Shown: positions 9,028 through 17,824, counted from the stretch's first letter. The stretch is 64,000 nucleotides of DNA from Paenibacillus lutimineralis (GCF_003991425.1 NZ_CP034346.1:2207501-2271500); one strand, 5' to 3'. Notes: generated from the letters alone by a model not told the origin. Program-made: numbers and translations.

Positions 9028-9056
9028 TTGCTTTACTTGGTCTTACCATATAAAAT
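9028..9056 (+). promoter_or_regulatory. Possible sigma-A promoter of the Asp23 gene
   Basis: TTGCTT, 17 bp, TAAAAT, 30 bp before the start codon of the Asp23/Gls24 gene. Confidence 0.4.
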
Positions 9057-9085
9057 ATAAGTAGTAGGTTGAAGGAGGGATAACC

Positions 9086-9448
9086 ATGACCGAGCAACTG
9101 CAATTGGATATGGGTATGATTAAAATTTCAGATGATGTTGTATCCAAAGTCGCGGGTATGGCCGCCTTGGAAACACCGGGTATTGCTGCAATGTCCGGAG
9201 GATTGTCCGAAGGCTGGGCAAAACGGTTGAGTGGTAAGAACGTGCAAAAAGGCGTTACCGTAGAGGTCGGTCAATTGGAAGCGGCGATCGATTTGCGGAT
9301 TATCGTTCTCTATGAGACTCCAATCCATGAGGTATGCCGTATGTTGCAACAGAATGTGCGGGAAGCCGTTGAGAGTATGACCGGGCTTAAAGTTGTTGAA
9401 GTAAATGTGAAGGTTGAAGGTGTAGCTTTTAAAGACGATGAGGCATAA
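9086..9448 (+). CDS. Asp23/Gls24 family envelope-stress protein
   Basis: 120 residues; the whole protein is an Asp23/Gls24 domain (PGIAAMSGGLSEG, VTVEVGQLEAAIDLRIIVLYETPIHEVC, VNVKVEGVAF). In Staphylococcus Asp23 is a membrane-associated, cell-wall-stress protein; in B. subtilis YqhY and YloU are relatives. This copy is distinct from yloU at 56304 and resembles it mainly at the C-terminal VNV-V-GV motif. GGAGGG precedes the ATG. Monocistronic between a possible promoter and a terminator. Confidence 0.88.
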   Translation: MTEQLQLDMGMIKISDDVVSKVAGMAALETPGIAAMSGGLSEGWAKRLSGKNVQKGVTVEVGQLEAAIDLRIIVLYETPIHEVCRMLQQNVREAVESMTGLKVVEVNVKVEGVAFKDDEA

Positions 9449-9516
9449 CTGACAGATGATCAGAGTTATGGATTACATAGTTTTTGACGCTACCCGAGCG
9501 TTCAGAATTGAATTAG

Positions 9517-9553
9517 AAAAAGACTGCGGATTTCGATCCAGCAGTCTTTTTTT
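9517..9553. terminator. Terminator between the Asp23 gene and ftsW
   Basis: AAAGACTGC/GCAGTCTTT stem with a 13-nt loop and seven T on the plus strand; A-rich tract on the other side can serve ftsW. Confidence 0.75.
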
Positions 9554-9561
9554 GAATGAAA

Positions 9562-10812
9562 TTACATATTACGATTTCTGCGTTGATTCCGTTCGAATAC
9601 ACTCTCTTCCTTGACGACAACCGATTTGGTTCTCTCTTGCTTCGACGGAAGCGACGATTCTCTTGAAATGCTAAGTACGATCCCCATTGCTAGCATCATG
9701 ACAACCAGCGAAGAGCCGCCATAGCTAATAAACGGCAAGGTTACGCCGGTAATCGGGATTGTACGGGTTACCCCGCCGATGTTAATGAAGGATTGAATGG
9801 CGATAAGTCCCATAATGCCAACGCCCAGTAATGTGCCAAAGGCGCTGGAGCATCTCAAGGAGACGAGCAGGCCCCTCCAAATGAAGTATAGATAGAAGAG
9901 CAGGAATAAAAACGTACCGATAAATCCGAATTCTTCACCAATGACGGAGAAAATGAAGTCATTGTAGGCATTCGGCAAATAATGCAGCTTCTGAATACCT
10001 TGTCCGAATCCGGTACCTGTCACTCCCCCGTGACCCATTGCAGTCAGGGATTGAATGAGGTTGTAACTCGTATGCTGAGGATCTGCCCATGGATCAATAT
10101 ACGCTTTGATTCGGTCCAGCTGATATTGGTTACCAGATTGAGCGGATTCGCTAGGGGGATTAATTTTGTTCCATAGCGATCCGATTCCTAGGACGATGCT
10201 GGCACCGAGAATCAAGAGTCCGATCGAACCGAGGATATGCTTCATGTTGGCACCGCCGGCGAGAATAATCAATCCGGCTGTAGCTACAAGGATCATACAG
10301 GAGCCCAAGTCCGGCTGCAGCATAATCAGTCCAGCGACGAAGCCGACAATGACCATGACGGGAATGTAGCCGGTCCTCAAATCTCGGAATCGTTCTCCCT
10401 TCTTGGATATTAGAGCTGCCAGATACATAATCGTCGTGATCTTGGCCAGCTCAGTCGGCTGGATGCCGAGTGAACCGATCTGGAGCCAGGAGCTGGCCCC
10501 ATTAATCTTGTTCATGAAGGGAACGATCATCAACAGAATAATAGCTAGTATGAATATCGGTGCGAAGAGCTTGCGGAACTTCTCATAAGGAATATTCATC
10601 GTAATGAACATTCCGAAGATGCCAACCCCCGCAAAAATGATTTGCTTCTTCGTAAAATATAAGGGATTATAATTAAATTTCTCACTAAATTGAGTCACGC
10701 TGGAGCTGGAGCTAAACACCATGACAATCCCGAAACCAACGAGCAATAAAGTCAAAATAAGCAGCTGGAAATCGGGTGTTCCGCGTCTAGGCCTTTCTTG
10801 GCTGTCTTTCAT
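9562..10812 (-). CDS. ftsW: FtsW/RodA/SpoVE (SEDS) peptidoglycan glycosyltransferase
   Basis: Polytopic SEDS protein that polymerises lipid II together with a class B PBP. 416 residues, about ten transmembrane segments, cytoplasmic Arg/Lys-rich tail. Family motifs include GSLGIQPTELAK, LQPDLGS, NDFIFSVIGEEFG with the putative catalytic Asp, and GVTLPFISYGGSS. The position close to ylaN favours FtsW over SpoVE or RodA, but motif inspection cannot separate these. Only a weak Shine-Dalgarno (GAGG about 17 nt upstream, inside the end of the preceding gene) is visible, so translation may be coupled to the yugN-like gene 11 bp upstream. Confidence 0.88.
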   Translation of the reverse strand: MKDSQERPRRGTPDFQLLILTLLLVGFGIVMVFSSSSSVTQFSEKFNYNPLYFTKKQIIFAGVGIFGMFITMNIPYEKFRKLFAPIFILAIILLMIVPFMNKINGASSWLQIGSLGIQPTELAKITTIMYLAALISKKGERFRDLRTGYIPVMVIVGFVAGLIMLQPDLGSCMILVATAGLIILAGGANMKHILGSIGLLILGASIVLGIGSLWNKINPPSESAQSGNQYQLDRIKAYIDPWADPQHTSYNLIQSLTAMGHGGVTGTGFGQGIQKLHYLPNAYNDFIFSVIGEEFGFIGTFLFLLFYLYFIWRGLLVSLRCSSAFGTLLGVGIMGLIAIQSFINIGGVTRTIPITGVTLPFISYGGSSLVVMMLAMGIVLSISRESSLPSKQERTKSVVVKEESVFERNQRRNRNM

Positions 10813-10823
10813 CTATAGTTCGC

Positions 10824-11165
10824 TCAAGCCTCGAGCAGTTCCTTTAGCTCGGTTAGTTTGCTATTGGCTGTCTTAATCACTTGTGCCGGAATTTCCGATT
10901 CATACTCGAGACCGTGCGGGAAGGTAGCCCGCCCCATATATACGGCTTCGATAGCCAGAACCGCGTCAGGTCGCTCCAGTTTGCCTTCAACGGCACGTGT
11001 ATTAATTCGGAGGTAGTAGTCATCATTGTTGAATTCAATTTTGTAATCGTATGTAGCACGGTAATATTCCCATTGCCAGCGGATGAAGCCGACTTTCTCA
11101 GCGGATTCGTCCAAGTAAGCTAAATCGCTTTTTAATCCGTCTAAACCCGTATTTTCAACAATCAT
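10824..11165 (-). CDS. YugN-like family protein
   Basis: 113 residues. Recognisable by IVENTGLDGL, a W-Y-rich block (RWQWEYYRATYDYKIEF) and YYLRINTRAVEG, resembling B. subtilis YugN, a small protein of unknown function. No signal peptide or membrane segment. AAGGGGG lies about 11 nt before the ATG. Forms a two-gene unit with ftsW (11-bp gap). Confidence 0.8.
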   Translation of the reverse strand: MIVENTGLDGLKSDLAYLDESAEKVGFIRWQWEYYRATYDYKIEFNNDDYYLRINTRAVEGKLERPDAVLAIEAVYMGRATFPHGLEYESEIPAQVIKTANSKLTELKELLEA

Positions 11166-11378
11166 CGTCCAATATGCCCCCTTAAAAGTTCTCCTCTCAT
11201 GATATTATGTTTCTACTACTTACGCAAGGTTTGATCAACACTGCTCATAGGGGCTGCTGCAGCTTTCTTGCCCAGCCTAGTATCCGAATAAACGGATCTT
11301 CTGCTACAATATAACTTAAATATTTTGCAATGTTTAAACGGATAACTTTTTGATATCTTACAATAAGGAAGTGATTCG

Positions 11379-12545
11379 GTGGAGCTGGGAGATTTGGAGA
11401 AGCTGTTTGGAGCGATGGTAGAGCGAAGAAGACATCTGCACCGCCATCCGGAGTTGTCGTTCAAAGAGAAGGAGACATCTACATATGTGGCAGGTATTTT
11501 GAAGGAACTTGGGATAGAGGTCACGGAAATAGGCGGGGGTTACGGGCTTGTTGGCCGACTGCGCGGCGCTTTACCAGGTATGACGATCGCACTTCGTGCC
11601 GATATGGACGCTCTGCCTATCCAGGACGAGAAGGAGTGCGAGTATGCCTCCCAGGTCCCAGGAGTGATGCATGCCTGCGGTCATGATGGGCATACCTCAG
11701 TGCTGCTGGCGGTTGCTGAATATTATAGTGAGCGTCTGCAGGAGCTTCGCGGGGAGATCCGCCTCCTGTTCCAGCCTGCTGAGGAGACCTGTCCCGGCGG
11801 AGCGGTAGATATGATTGAAGCCGGGGCACTGGAAGGCGTTGATGTGATCTATGGCGTGCATCTCTGGACACCGCTGCCGCTCGGTACGGCAGCAAGCGTT
11901 GCCGGGCCAATGATGGCTTCGGTGGATGACTTCATCATCGATATCCAAGGGCGCGGAGGTCATGGGGGGATGCCACATAAGGCGGTGGACAGTGTTGTCG
12001 CTGGATCGTCGCTTGTGATGCAGTTACAGAGCGTGGTTAGCCGCTCAGTAGATCCGCTACAACCGGCTGTGGTAACCATCGGATCGATTCAAGGCGGAAC
12101 GGCACAGAACGTTATTGCCGATCGCTGCCGTCTATCCGGGACAGCCAGATGCTTCGATGAGTCTACAAGACAGGTGATCCGTGCACGAATCTATGCTCTG
12201 GTAGAGGGGATTACCCATTCCTATGGTACTGAGGCTCACATCCACTATATAACTGGCTATCCTAGCTTGGTCAATGATGAAGCGGAATTTGGCCGCTTCA
12301 ATCGGTCAGTCGGCAAGGTGACTGGATTAAAAGGAGAGACCGCAGTGCGAATCATGCCGGCAGAGGATTTCGCCTATTATTTACAGCTTGTCCCGGGCTG
12401 CTTCGTGCTCGTTGGTGCCGGCAATGAAGAGAAAGGAATTATATACCCGCATCATCATCCAAGGTTTGATATTGACGAAGGAGCTATGCTGCATGCCGCA
12501 GCCCTAATGGTCTCCATGGCGGAGACTTATCAGGATGAACATTAA
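11379..12545 (+). CDS. M20D amidohydrolase (N-acyl amino acid / hippurate hydrolase type)
   Basis: Zinc-dependent hydrolase that removes acyl groups from amino acids or related amides; exact substrate unknown. 388 residues with the M20D hallmarks RRRHLHRHPELSF, ALRADMDALPI, HACGHDGHTS (metal Cys/His), FQPAEE (catalytic Glu), GVHLW, GRGGHGGMPH of the dimerisation domain, and MPAEDFAYY near the C terminus. The GTG start at 11379 is used because AAGGAAGTG is placed correctly. Single gene. Confidence 0.92.
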   Translation: MELGDLEKLFGAMVERRRHLHRHPELSFKEKETSTYVAGILKELGIEVTEIGGGYGLVGRLRGALPGMTIALRADMDALPIQDEKECEYASQVPGVMHACGHDGHTSVLLAVAEYYSERLQELRGEIRLLFQPAEETCPGGAVDMIEAGALEGVDVIYGVHLWTPLPLGTAASVAGPMMASVDDFIIDIQGRGGHGGMPHKAVDSVVAGSSLVMQLQSVVSRSVDPLQPAVVTIGSIQGGTAQNVIADRCRLSGTARCFDESTRQVIRARIYALVEGITHSYGTEAHIHYITGYPSLVNDEAEFGRFNRSVGKVTGLKGETAVRIMPAEDFAYYLQLVPGCFVLVGAGNEEKGIIYPHHHPRFDIDEGAMLHAAALMVSMAETYQDEH

Positions 12546-12572
12546 TCTAGTTCAACACAATGTGTTGCTATT

Positions 12573-12600
12573 ACAGCCTCGCCCTTAACGGGCGAGGCTG
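12573..12600. terminator. Hairpin between the converging M20 and YhhN genes
   Basis: Perfect CAGCCTCGCCC/GGGCGAGGCTG stem with the YhhN TAA stop in its loop. The following T tract is poor on both strands, so termination is probable rather than certain. Confidence 0.55.
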
Positions 12601-13235
12601 TTCGTATTAGAAGCATCGGTTCGCTGACCCCTCTGGCCAACACTGTTTGCTATTAAGAATTGAGCCGTGTAGTACGTCAACATAATCAACACACCGGAGT
12701 AGGTAACATCAGAGACGAATTTGTTCCAGGCTAGGATAGAATCCGAAATAATAAATAGCGTACTGCCAATCATAGACCATATATTTCCGCTCATGATGGA
12801 GAACCACCCCATCGACAGGATGATGAGCAAGTAGATCATGACGGGAATAATTAGCCCCTCGTTGTCGGTGTTCTGCATGGCTCGGACCAGCTGGTTCGCC
12901 ATAATTCCCGCATAGATCAGAAACGGAATAATCGTACATAATCGGATCCAGGAGAATTTCCACTTCGTGATGAAAGCGGCGGTGTAGAACAGATGCCCAA
13001 TCAGGAAGGCCGATAGTCCGATGACAAAATGGCTAAGCAGACCATCTCCTAGCATGCAGAAGAAAAGCCCAGTAATCACAAGCAGGACATAACGCTTGTC
13101 GAGCCGAGATCTGTGCAAATAAGCGTACAGCAGAATCAGCCACATCGGAGTCAGCTTGAAAATAAGAGCAGAGCTCACGAAGATGTAGATCAGCCCCATG
13201 ATGAGAATGAGTGCGGCCAGCGTTCTTTTGAACAT
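12585..13235 (-). CDS. YhhN family membrane protein (TMEM86/lysoplasmalogenase-like)
   Basis: 216 residues with seven to eight hydrophobic segments. YhhN/TMEM86 pattern: CMLGDGLL, FLIGHLFYTAAF, GSTLFIISDSILAWNKF and LTYYTAQFLI. Animal members hydrolyse lysoplasmalogens; the bacterial role is uncertain. CGGAGGTC precedes the ATG. Confidence 0.82.
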   Translation of the reverse strand: MFKRTLAALILIMGLIYIFVSSALIFKLTPMWLILLYAYLHRSRLDKRYVLLVITGLFFCMLGDGLLSHFVIGLSAFLIGHLFYTAAFITKWKFSWIRLCTIIPFLIYAGIMANQLVRAMQNTDNEGLIIPVMIYLLIILSMGWFSIMSGNIWSMIGSTLFIISDSILAWNKFVSDVTYSGVLIMLTYYTAQFLIANSVGQRGQRTDASNTNSLAR

Positions 13236-13488
13236 ATGGAGACCTCCGGATCATTAATGATCATAAATCCTCTATTAGATATATATTTAAGCGAGGGCGT
13301 GAACAGTATAACAATTCAGATAGACAATCGCCAAATGAAAAATGTCGTCCCATTCAAGCTCCTGTGATGTGATATTCTTCTGAGATTCAGCGGTTTACAT
13401 ATGAAAAAGCGTCCGATATCCTCTGATGGAGGATATCGGACGCTTTAAGGAGTACCAAGAGATTATGATTGCTTAACTGATCGCGCAC

Positions 13489-15180
13489 TCAGGAAAGGCG
13501 CAGGGATTGTAAATTATCAAATTTGTCTTGCTTCAATCTCTCTAGTGAGAAGGTAATTGCTTCGTTCACATGCTCAAAGAAATGTTCTCCGCCGATCGTA
13601 TAATACAGCCCGTTATGGATCAAAGTCTCTTTTACATGAGGCGGCAGTCCGGCGATCAGCAGCTTGCCCCCTTGAGCTCTGAATTGATGGATGATACTGC
13701 GGAAATAAGCCTCGCCCGTCGTATCGATGAAGGGGACATTGCCCATTCGCAAAATGAGAAATTTCGGCTGTTGCTTAATATAGCTGGCGACCGTCTCGTG
13801 GAAATCCTGAGCTGCCCCAAAAAATAAAGGACCTTCCACAGTATATATACTAATGGTTGAACTGCTGCTGGATTCATTCCATAGCTGGGTGATCTTCTCG
13901 CGCTTCTCGCGGAGATGATTCGGCAGCGATTTTTTGACCGTCACGCTTTCACTCATTTTCTTGGTGAATAGAAGCAGGGCAAGGCCAAGACCGACTTCGA
14001 CGGCGATGGTCAGGCTTGTAAGAACGGTAAGCAGGAAGGTGACGACAAGAATCAGCGAGTCCCCGGATTTCATCTTGAGAATATGCTTGAAGTGAGCCCG
14101 CTCACTCATATTCCAAGCAACGATCATAAGGATTGGCGCCATACTTGCTAATGGAATTCGCGAAGCAAGCGGGGCCAGGAGCAGGAGGGTCAGAAGAACA
14201 AAAATTCCATGAATCACACCGGACACCTTGGAGGTTGCTCCACTCTTCACATTTGCTGCCGTACGGGCAATTGCGCCAGTAGCAGGAATCCCACCGAATA
14301 GTGGGGTAATGATGTTGGCGATCCCTTGGCCGATCAGCTCACGGTTGCTATTGTGCTTCGTATTGGTCATACCATCAGCGACTACCGCAGATAATAGCGA
14401 TTCAATAGCACCCAGCATGGCAATCGCAAAGGCTGGACCGATCAAGAGCTGAAGGGTATCCCAACTAAAGGACGGTATTTGGAATTTAGGCAATGTACTT
14501 GGTATGACTCCGAATGTCGACCCAATGGTCGGTATACGGCCAGAGAATAGCCACCCGGCAATTAGACTGGATACGATGATTCCGACGAGAGGTGCCGGTA
14601 TTCTGGGCATCACACGCGGCATAATGATCAGAATCGCCAGGCAGATCACCGCCGTAATCACGCTGTACATATTTATCGTATCAATATGGATAGTAATTTC
14701 CTTCATATTCGCGATGAAGGTCTCATGTTTCTCGATATCGGTAAGCCCCAGAAAGTTGGCGATCTGGCCTGTGAAGATAATAACGGCGATTCCGGAGGTG
14801 AAGCCGACCGTTACAGGCCTCGGGATGAATTTGATTAACGACCCTAATTTGAATATACCCATAAGACATAAAATGATTCCAGCCAGTATGCCGGCGATCA
14901 GCAAATTCTGATAACCGTAGGTAAGGACGATCCCGAGCAGGATCGGCACGAAGGCACCTGTTGGCCCTCCGATCTGGAACTTGGAGCCGCCGAATATAGA
15001 GATCAGTATGCCGGCGATGCAAGCTGTGTAAATCCCGTACTCCGGTTTCACGCCAGATGCGATCGCGAAGGACATAGCAAGTGGAATCGCAATAACGCCG
15101 ACAACAATGCCGGCGATTAAGTCTTTTTGTAATTGCTTGAGTGAGTATTTCTTGAAAATACCCGTAAACAGAGTATTCAC
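13489..15180 (-). CDS. SulP family anion transporter with STAS domain
   Basis: 563-residue SLC26/SulP permease: about 12-14 membrane segments (20-420), motifs IPLAMSFAIASGVKPEYG and GGIPATGAIARTAANVKSGATSK, then a cytoplasmic STAS domain (about 445-545, LRMGNVPFIDTTG). Substrate could be sulfate, bicarbonate or another anion. The GTG at 15180 is chosen because GAAGG is correctly spaced; the TTG at 15213 lies in the terminus of an adjoining repeat element and has no Shine-Dalgarno. The ArsR-type gene lies upstream on the same strand, separated by the element, suggesting regulation by it. Confidence 0.9.
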   Translation of the reverse strand: MNTLFTGIFKKYSLKQLQKDLIAGIVVGVIAIPLAMSFAIASGVKPEYGIYTACIAGILISIFGGSKFQIGGPTGAFVPILLGIVLTYGYQNLLIAGILAGIILCLMGIFKLGSLIKFIPRPVTVGFTSGIAVIIFTGQIANFLGLTDIEKHETFIANMKEITIHIDTINMYSVITAVICLAILIIMPRVMPRIPAPLVGIIVSSLIAGWLFSGRIPTIGSTFGVIPSTLPKFQIPSFSWDTLQLLIGPAFAIAMLGAIESLLSAVVADGMTNTKHNSNRELIGQGIANIITPLFGGIPATGAIARTAANVKSGATSKVSGVIHGIFVLLTLLLLAPLASRIPLASMAPILMIVAWNMSERAHFKHILKMKSGDSLILVVTFLLTVLTSLTIAVEVGLGLALLLFTKKMSESVTVKKSLPNHLREKREKITQLWNESSSSSTISIYTVEGPLFFGAAQDFHETVASYIKQQPKFLILRMGNVPFIDTTGEAYFRSIIHQFRAQGGKLLIAGLPPHVKETLIHNGLYYTIGGEHFFEHVNEAITFSLERLKQDKFDNLQSLRLS

Positions 15181-15207
15181 AACTGAGCCTTCTTTCTTAT
15201 AGATCGT

Positions 15208-15382
15208 GTTCAAAAAGGCCGGTTTTCAGCACCGAGAAGGTTGGATGAAGCTCGGGATTGAGGAGCGTAGCGTAGGCAAAACCTACGTGAGCACCGGAAG
15301 GCCCGGCTGAATTCAAGATTCGATGTCGATATACCTCTTGATTCACTTCGTGATCAAAAGCGGACTTTTTGAACTACCTCTT
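15208..15382 (+). repeat. Dispersed TIR element, copy A
   Basis: About 175 bp bounded by GTTCAAAAAG and CTTTTTGAACTACCTCT. Interior landmarks, shared with the other copies in this orientation, are TTCAGCACCGAGAAGGTTGG, GATTGAGGAGCG, GAATTCAAGATTCGATG and TGATCAAAAG. It lies between the ArsR and SulP genes. No coding potential. Confidence 0.8.
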
Positions 15383-15389
15383 AAATTGT

Positions 15390-15710
15390 TCAATCCTGGT
15401 CTTCGTAAATGGAAATAATGTGGATCAGATGATTGTTGAAAATATCTTTGGTAATCGCTAATAAATCGGCGACCATAGGGTCGACTAGAGAATACATGAC
15501 TTGCTTGCCTTGCTTGACTCCGACCACGATATTTTTGGCCCGCAAAATACTAAGCTGCTGGGATACGGCCGAGCCTTCGCTTTCTAGCAAGGTCTGTATT
15601 TCGGTAACGCTTCTTTCTCCTTCACATAGCAGCTCCAGAATACGAATGCGAAGCGGATGGGCCAACGCTTTGAAGAATTCAGCCTTGAACGCTTGCAATT
15701 GGGTATTCAT
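15390..15710 (-). CDS. ArsR family transcriptional regulator
   Basis: 106-residue winged-helix repressor. FKALAHPLRIRILELLCEGERSVTEIQ and SAVSQQLSILRAKNIV are the helix-turn-helix region, KQGKQVMYSLVDP the wing. No Cys is present in the DNA-recognition helix (the typical ELCVC metal site is absent), so it probably senses something other than As(III)/Cd(II). The ATG at 15710 is preceded by a G-rich GGTGGGGGG site; the longer frame starts at a TTG without support. Upstream of sulP on the same strand. Confidence 0.88.
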   Translation of the reverse strand: MNTQLQAFKAEFFKALAHPLRIRILELLCEGERSVTEIQTLLESEGSAVSQQLSILRAKNIVVGVKQGKQVMYSLVDPMVADLLAITKDIFNNHLIHIISIYEDQD

Positions 15711-15733
15711 AGAATTCCCCCCACCTTCCAAAT

Positions 15734-15753
15734 CTTTTTGAACAACCTCTTTA
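15734..15753 (+). repeat. Single-terminus remnant of the dispersed element
   Basis: CTTTTTGAACAACCTCTTTA matches the outer end of the dispersed element; it lies in the leader of the ArsR gene. Confidence 0.45.
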
Positions 15754-15760
15754 ATAATTC

Positions 15761-15788
15761 ATATATTCAAATATCTTGATATATTATA
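15761..15788 (-). promoter_or_regulatory. ArsR-type operator overlapping a -10 box
   Basis: ATATTCAA-ATATC-TTGATATAT forms an inverted repeat typical in size for ArsR operators. It is immediately downstream of, and abuts, a minus-strand TATAAT (15788-15783). Autoregulation of the ArsR gene is inferred. Confidence 0.45.
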
Positions 15789-15836
15789 CTATCATGAAGT
15801 GTGAAAGTATGCCATGGGTGATTTCACAAAGAATAA

Positions 15837-15878
15837 ATAAAAGGGCTCGAAAATCAATTTTGATTTTCGAACCCTATG
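15837..15878 (-). terminator. Intrinsic terminator of the flavoprotein gene
   Basis: GGGTTCGAAAATCA pairs with TGATTTTCGAGCCC and is followed on the minus strand by TTTTATTTATT. Confidence 0.75.
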
Positions 15879-15894
15879 CTATATTGTTAATTTC

Positions 15895-17430
15895 TTATTG
15901 TGCTTGAACGTATTCTGCCGATTTGACACCTGCTTGACGGCCGAAAATAATGATTTCGGCAACGGAGTTACCACCGATCCGGTTCTCGCCATGCAATCCG
16001 CCGACAACTTCCCCAGCTGCGAATAAGCCTGGGATTGGTTCCCCGTCTTTATTAACAACTTCGGTGTTGGTATTGATCTTTACACCACCCATGGTGTAGT
16101 GAATTCCAGGGCCGATTTTGATCGCGTAGAACGGTCCCTTGGACAAGTCATTATCCATACCGGTTGTTCTGCCGAATTCAGCGTCATTCTTGTCCTTCAC
16201 GGCATTGTTCCATGTATCGAGTGTCGTCTTCAATTGATCCGCTGGTACTCCCATTTCTTGAGCTAGAGCTTCGATCGAATCGCCAGCAATGACAAAGCCC
16301 ATCTTTTCATATTGATCAATCGCTTTCGCACGGGATTTCACGCCGGAATCGAATACAAGGTAAGCCGATTTATCGGCCAATTCGTTAATGGCTGCTGTTA
16401 CTTTATCACGTGTATCCAGTTCATTGACAAAGCGTTTGCCTTCGTTCGAGACGAGGATCGAGCCCTCACCGCGTACCACTTCCCCGATCAGATACGATTT
16501 ATCTTGCTGTACTGTCGGGTGAACCTGGATTTGATCCATATCCACGGTAGTACCGCCGAGCTCTTCAATCATTTGAATGCCATCGCCAGTGCTGCCTTCT
16601 TGGTTCGTAGTAACGAGGCCTTCCAAGTCTGGGCGAACCTTTGAGATCATATCCATATTGGAGCCATAGCCACCGGTCGTTACAACGACAGCGTCCGCAG
16701 TAATGGTCTTCTCATCTTTTTCGTCAAAGAGAACTTTAACGCCGTTTACTTTGCCGTCTTTTTCAGTAATTTCCTTCACATTTGCATTAACGAACAGCGG
16801 AATTTCCTGTTCTTGGACATTCTTCAGCAGTCCGTTGGCAACGTATTGTCCAACCGCTGATCCATCTTCAGGACGGTGTGTGCGTTTCTCACCCATGCCG
16901 CCGGTAATCGTAATATTATTCAATCGAATTCCGATGGAATCCAACCAATCGATTGCGCTGGCTGAATTGTCCACGAAGAAACGAAGCAATTCTTTGTTGT
17001 TGGTGCCATGACCACCTTTTAAAGTTTCCTCATAAAATAAATCATTGCTGTCTTCAATCCCTTGTTCCTTCTGGAACTTCGTCTCAGACGCGTTCATACC
17101 CGAAGAAGCCTTAAGCGTATTCCCGCCGGCAACCGGCATTTTCTCAAAAATAACAGGGTTCAAGCCTTTGCTCTTGGCTTCAAGTGCGGCAGACATGCCC
17201 GCGCCGCCCGCACCGACAATGATGATATCGTATTTGTCCTGGAGCTGATCCAGTGGTGTGTAAGTCGTTTTCGATGCGCCTGAGACAGCTTCATTGCCTG
17301 CGGCCTCTTCTTTTTTGGTGTCGTTCTGTCCTTGATTGTCTTTCTTGTTCTGGTTCCCGCTTCCGCAGCCCGCGATGACGAGTACGAAAGATAGCATGAG
17401 AATCAGGATTGTTGCAGCTTTCTTCTGCAT
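15895..17430 (-). CDS. Lipoprotein fumarate-reductase-like flavoprotein (flavocytochrome c family)
   Basis: 511-residue FAD-dependent reductase predicted at the outer membrane face. Lipoprotein signal with Cys at residue 21 (VLVIAGCGSG), then a charged linker (about 25-55), FAD-binding GAGGAGMSAA at about 72-81, and the conserved active-site set of FccA/UrdA-type enzymes: QVHPTVQ, RFVNELDTRD with the proton-donor Arg, IHYTMGG, and GENRIGGNS. No heme-binding CxxCH is present, so electrons must come from a partner. Substrate may be fumarate, urocanate or another enoate. GGAGGGG precedes the ATG. An FNR-like site upstream suggests anaerobic induction. Confidence 0.88.
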   Translation of the reverse strand: MQKKAATILILMLSFVLVIAGCGSGNQNKKDNQGQNDTKKEEAAGNEAVSGASKTTYTPLDQLQDKYDIIIVGAGGAGMSAALEAKSKGLNPVIFEKMPVAGGNTLKASSGMNASETKFQKEQGIEDSNDLFYEETLKGGHGTNNKELLRFFVDNSASAIDWLDSIGIRLNNITITGGMGEKRTHRPEDGSAVGQYVANGLLKNVQEQEIPLFVNANVKEITEKDGKVNGVKVLFDEKDEKTITADAVVVTTGGYGSNMDMISKVRPDLEGLVTTNQEGSTGDGIQMIEELGGTTVDMDQIQVHPTVQQDKSYLIGEVVRGEGSILVSNEGKRFVNELDTRDKVTAAINELADKSAYLVFDSGVKSRAKAIDQYEKMGFVIAGDSIEALAQEMGVPADQLKTTLDTWNNAVKDKNDAEFGRTTGMDNDLSKGPFYAIKIGPGIHYTMGGVKINTNTEVVNKDGEPIPGLFAAGEVVGGLHGENRIGGNSVAEIIIFGRQAGVKSAEYVQAQ

Positions 17431-17500
17431 GATTTTAACCCCTCCATTTTCTATTTCTAGTAGAACTTAAAGATGCGCATAAAAAAGGAGAGTGTAACTT

Positions 17501-17542
17501 GAAATGAGAAGTGGAAGATCAGTTCTTCACGGCCTCATTTCA
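17501..17542 (-). promoter_or_regulatory. Hairpin in the flavoprotein gene leader
   Basis: GAAATGAG/CTCATTTC arms enclose a second complementarity (GTGAAGAACT and ATCTTCCAC). No adjacent T run, so it looks like an mRNA-leader structure rather than a terminator. Confidence 0.4.
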
Positions 17543-17592
17543 TTTCGGTTATCCCCTCCTTCGTTTGCATTTGGCTCTTTAAGATCCCCTTT

Positions 17593-17635
17593 ATTGTAAT
17601 ATAGGATAAGGATAGAGATAGTGATTTTATTCACA
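17593..17635 (-). promoter_or_regulatory. FNR/CRP-like operator and promoter of the flavoprotein gene
   Basis: Minus strand TGTGA-ATAAAA-TCACT (17635-17620) matches TGTGA-N6-TCACA in all but the last base. A TACAAT -10 follows at 17598-17593, predicting a start near 17586. That places the site centre at about -41.5, the usual activator position for B. subtilis Fnr. A Rex site (TTGTGAA-N4-TTCACAA) is a poorer alternative. Confidence 0.55.
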
Positions 17636-17824
17636 AACTTTGACATACAATATATGACAAACCGTTTGGAGGTTAGTTCATCTCTTGTTATGATAATAGT
17701 TGTTGTTATGAACAGTTTCGTCTTTTTTCAGAGGGATTGGAGATGCTATTACTTAGGAGATTGTCACTGGGAGTGAGAAAAGTTTCTGGTGGGTGAGAAT
17801 AAATAATGAAGGAAGGTGCAGCGC

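Noticed and set aside
15181..15213. TTG start of SulP at 15213
   Set aside because: It lies in the repeat terminus and has no Shine-Dalgarno; the GTG at 15180 does.
17501..17542. Terminator or attenuator upstream of the flavoprotein gene
   Set aside because: The hairpin is real but no T run follows it on the minus strand; listed only as a leader structure.
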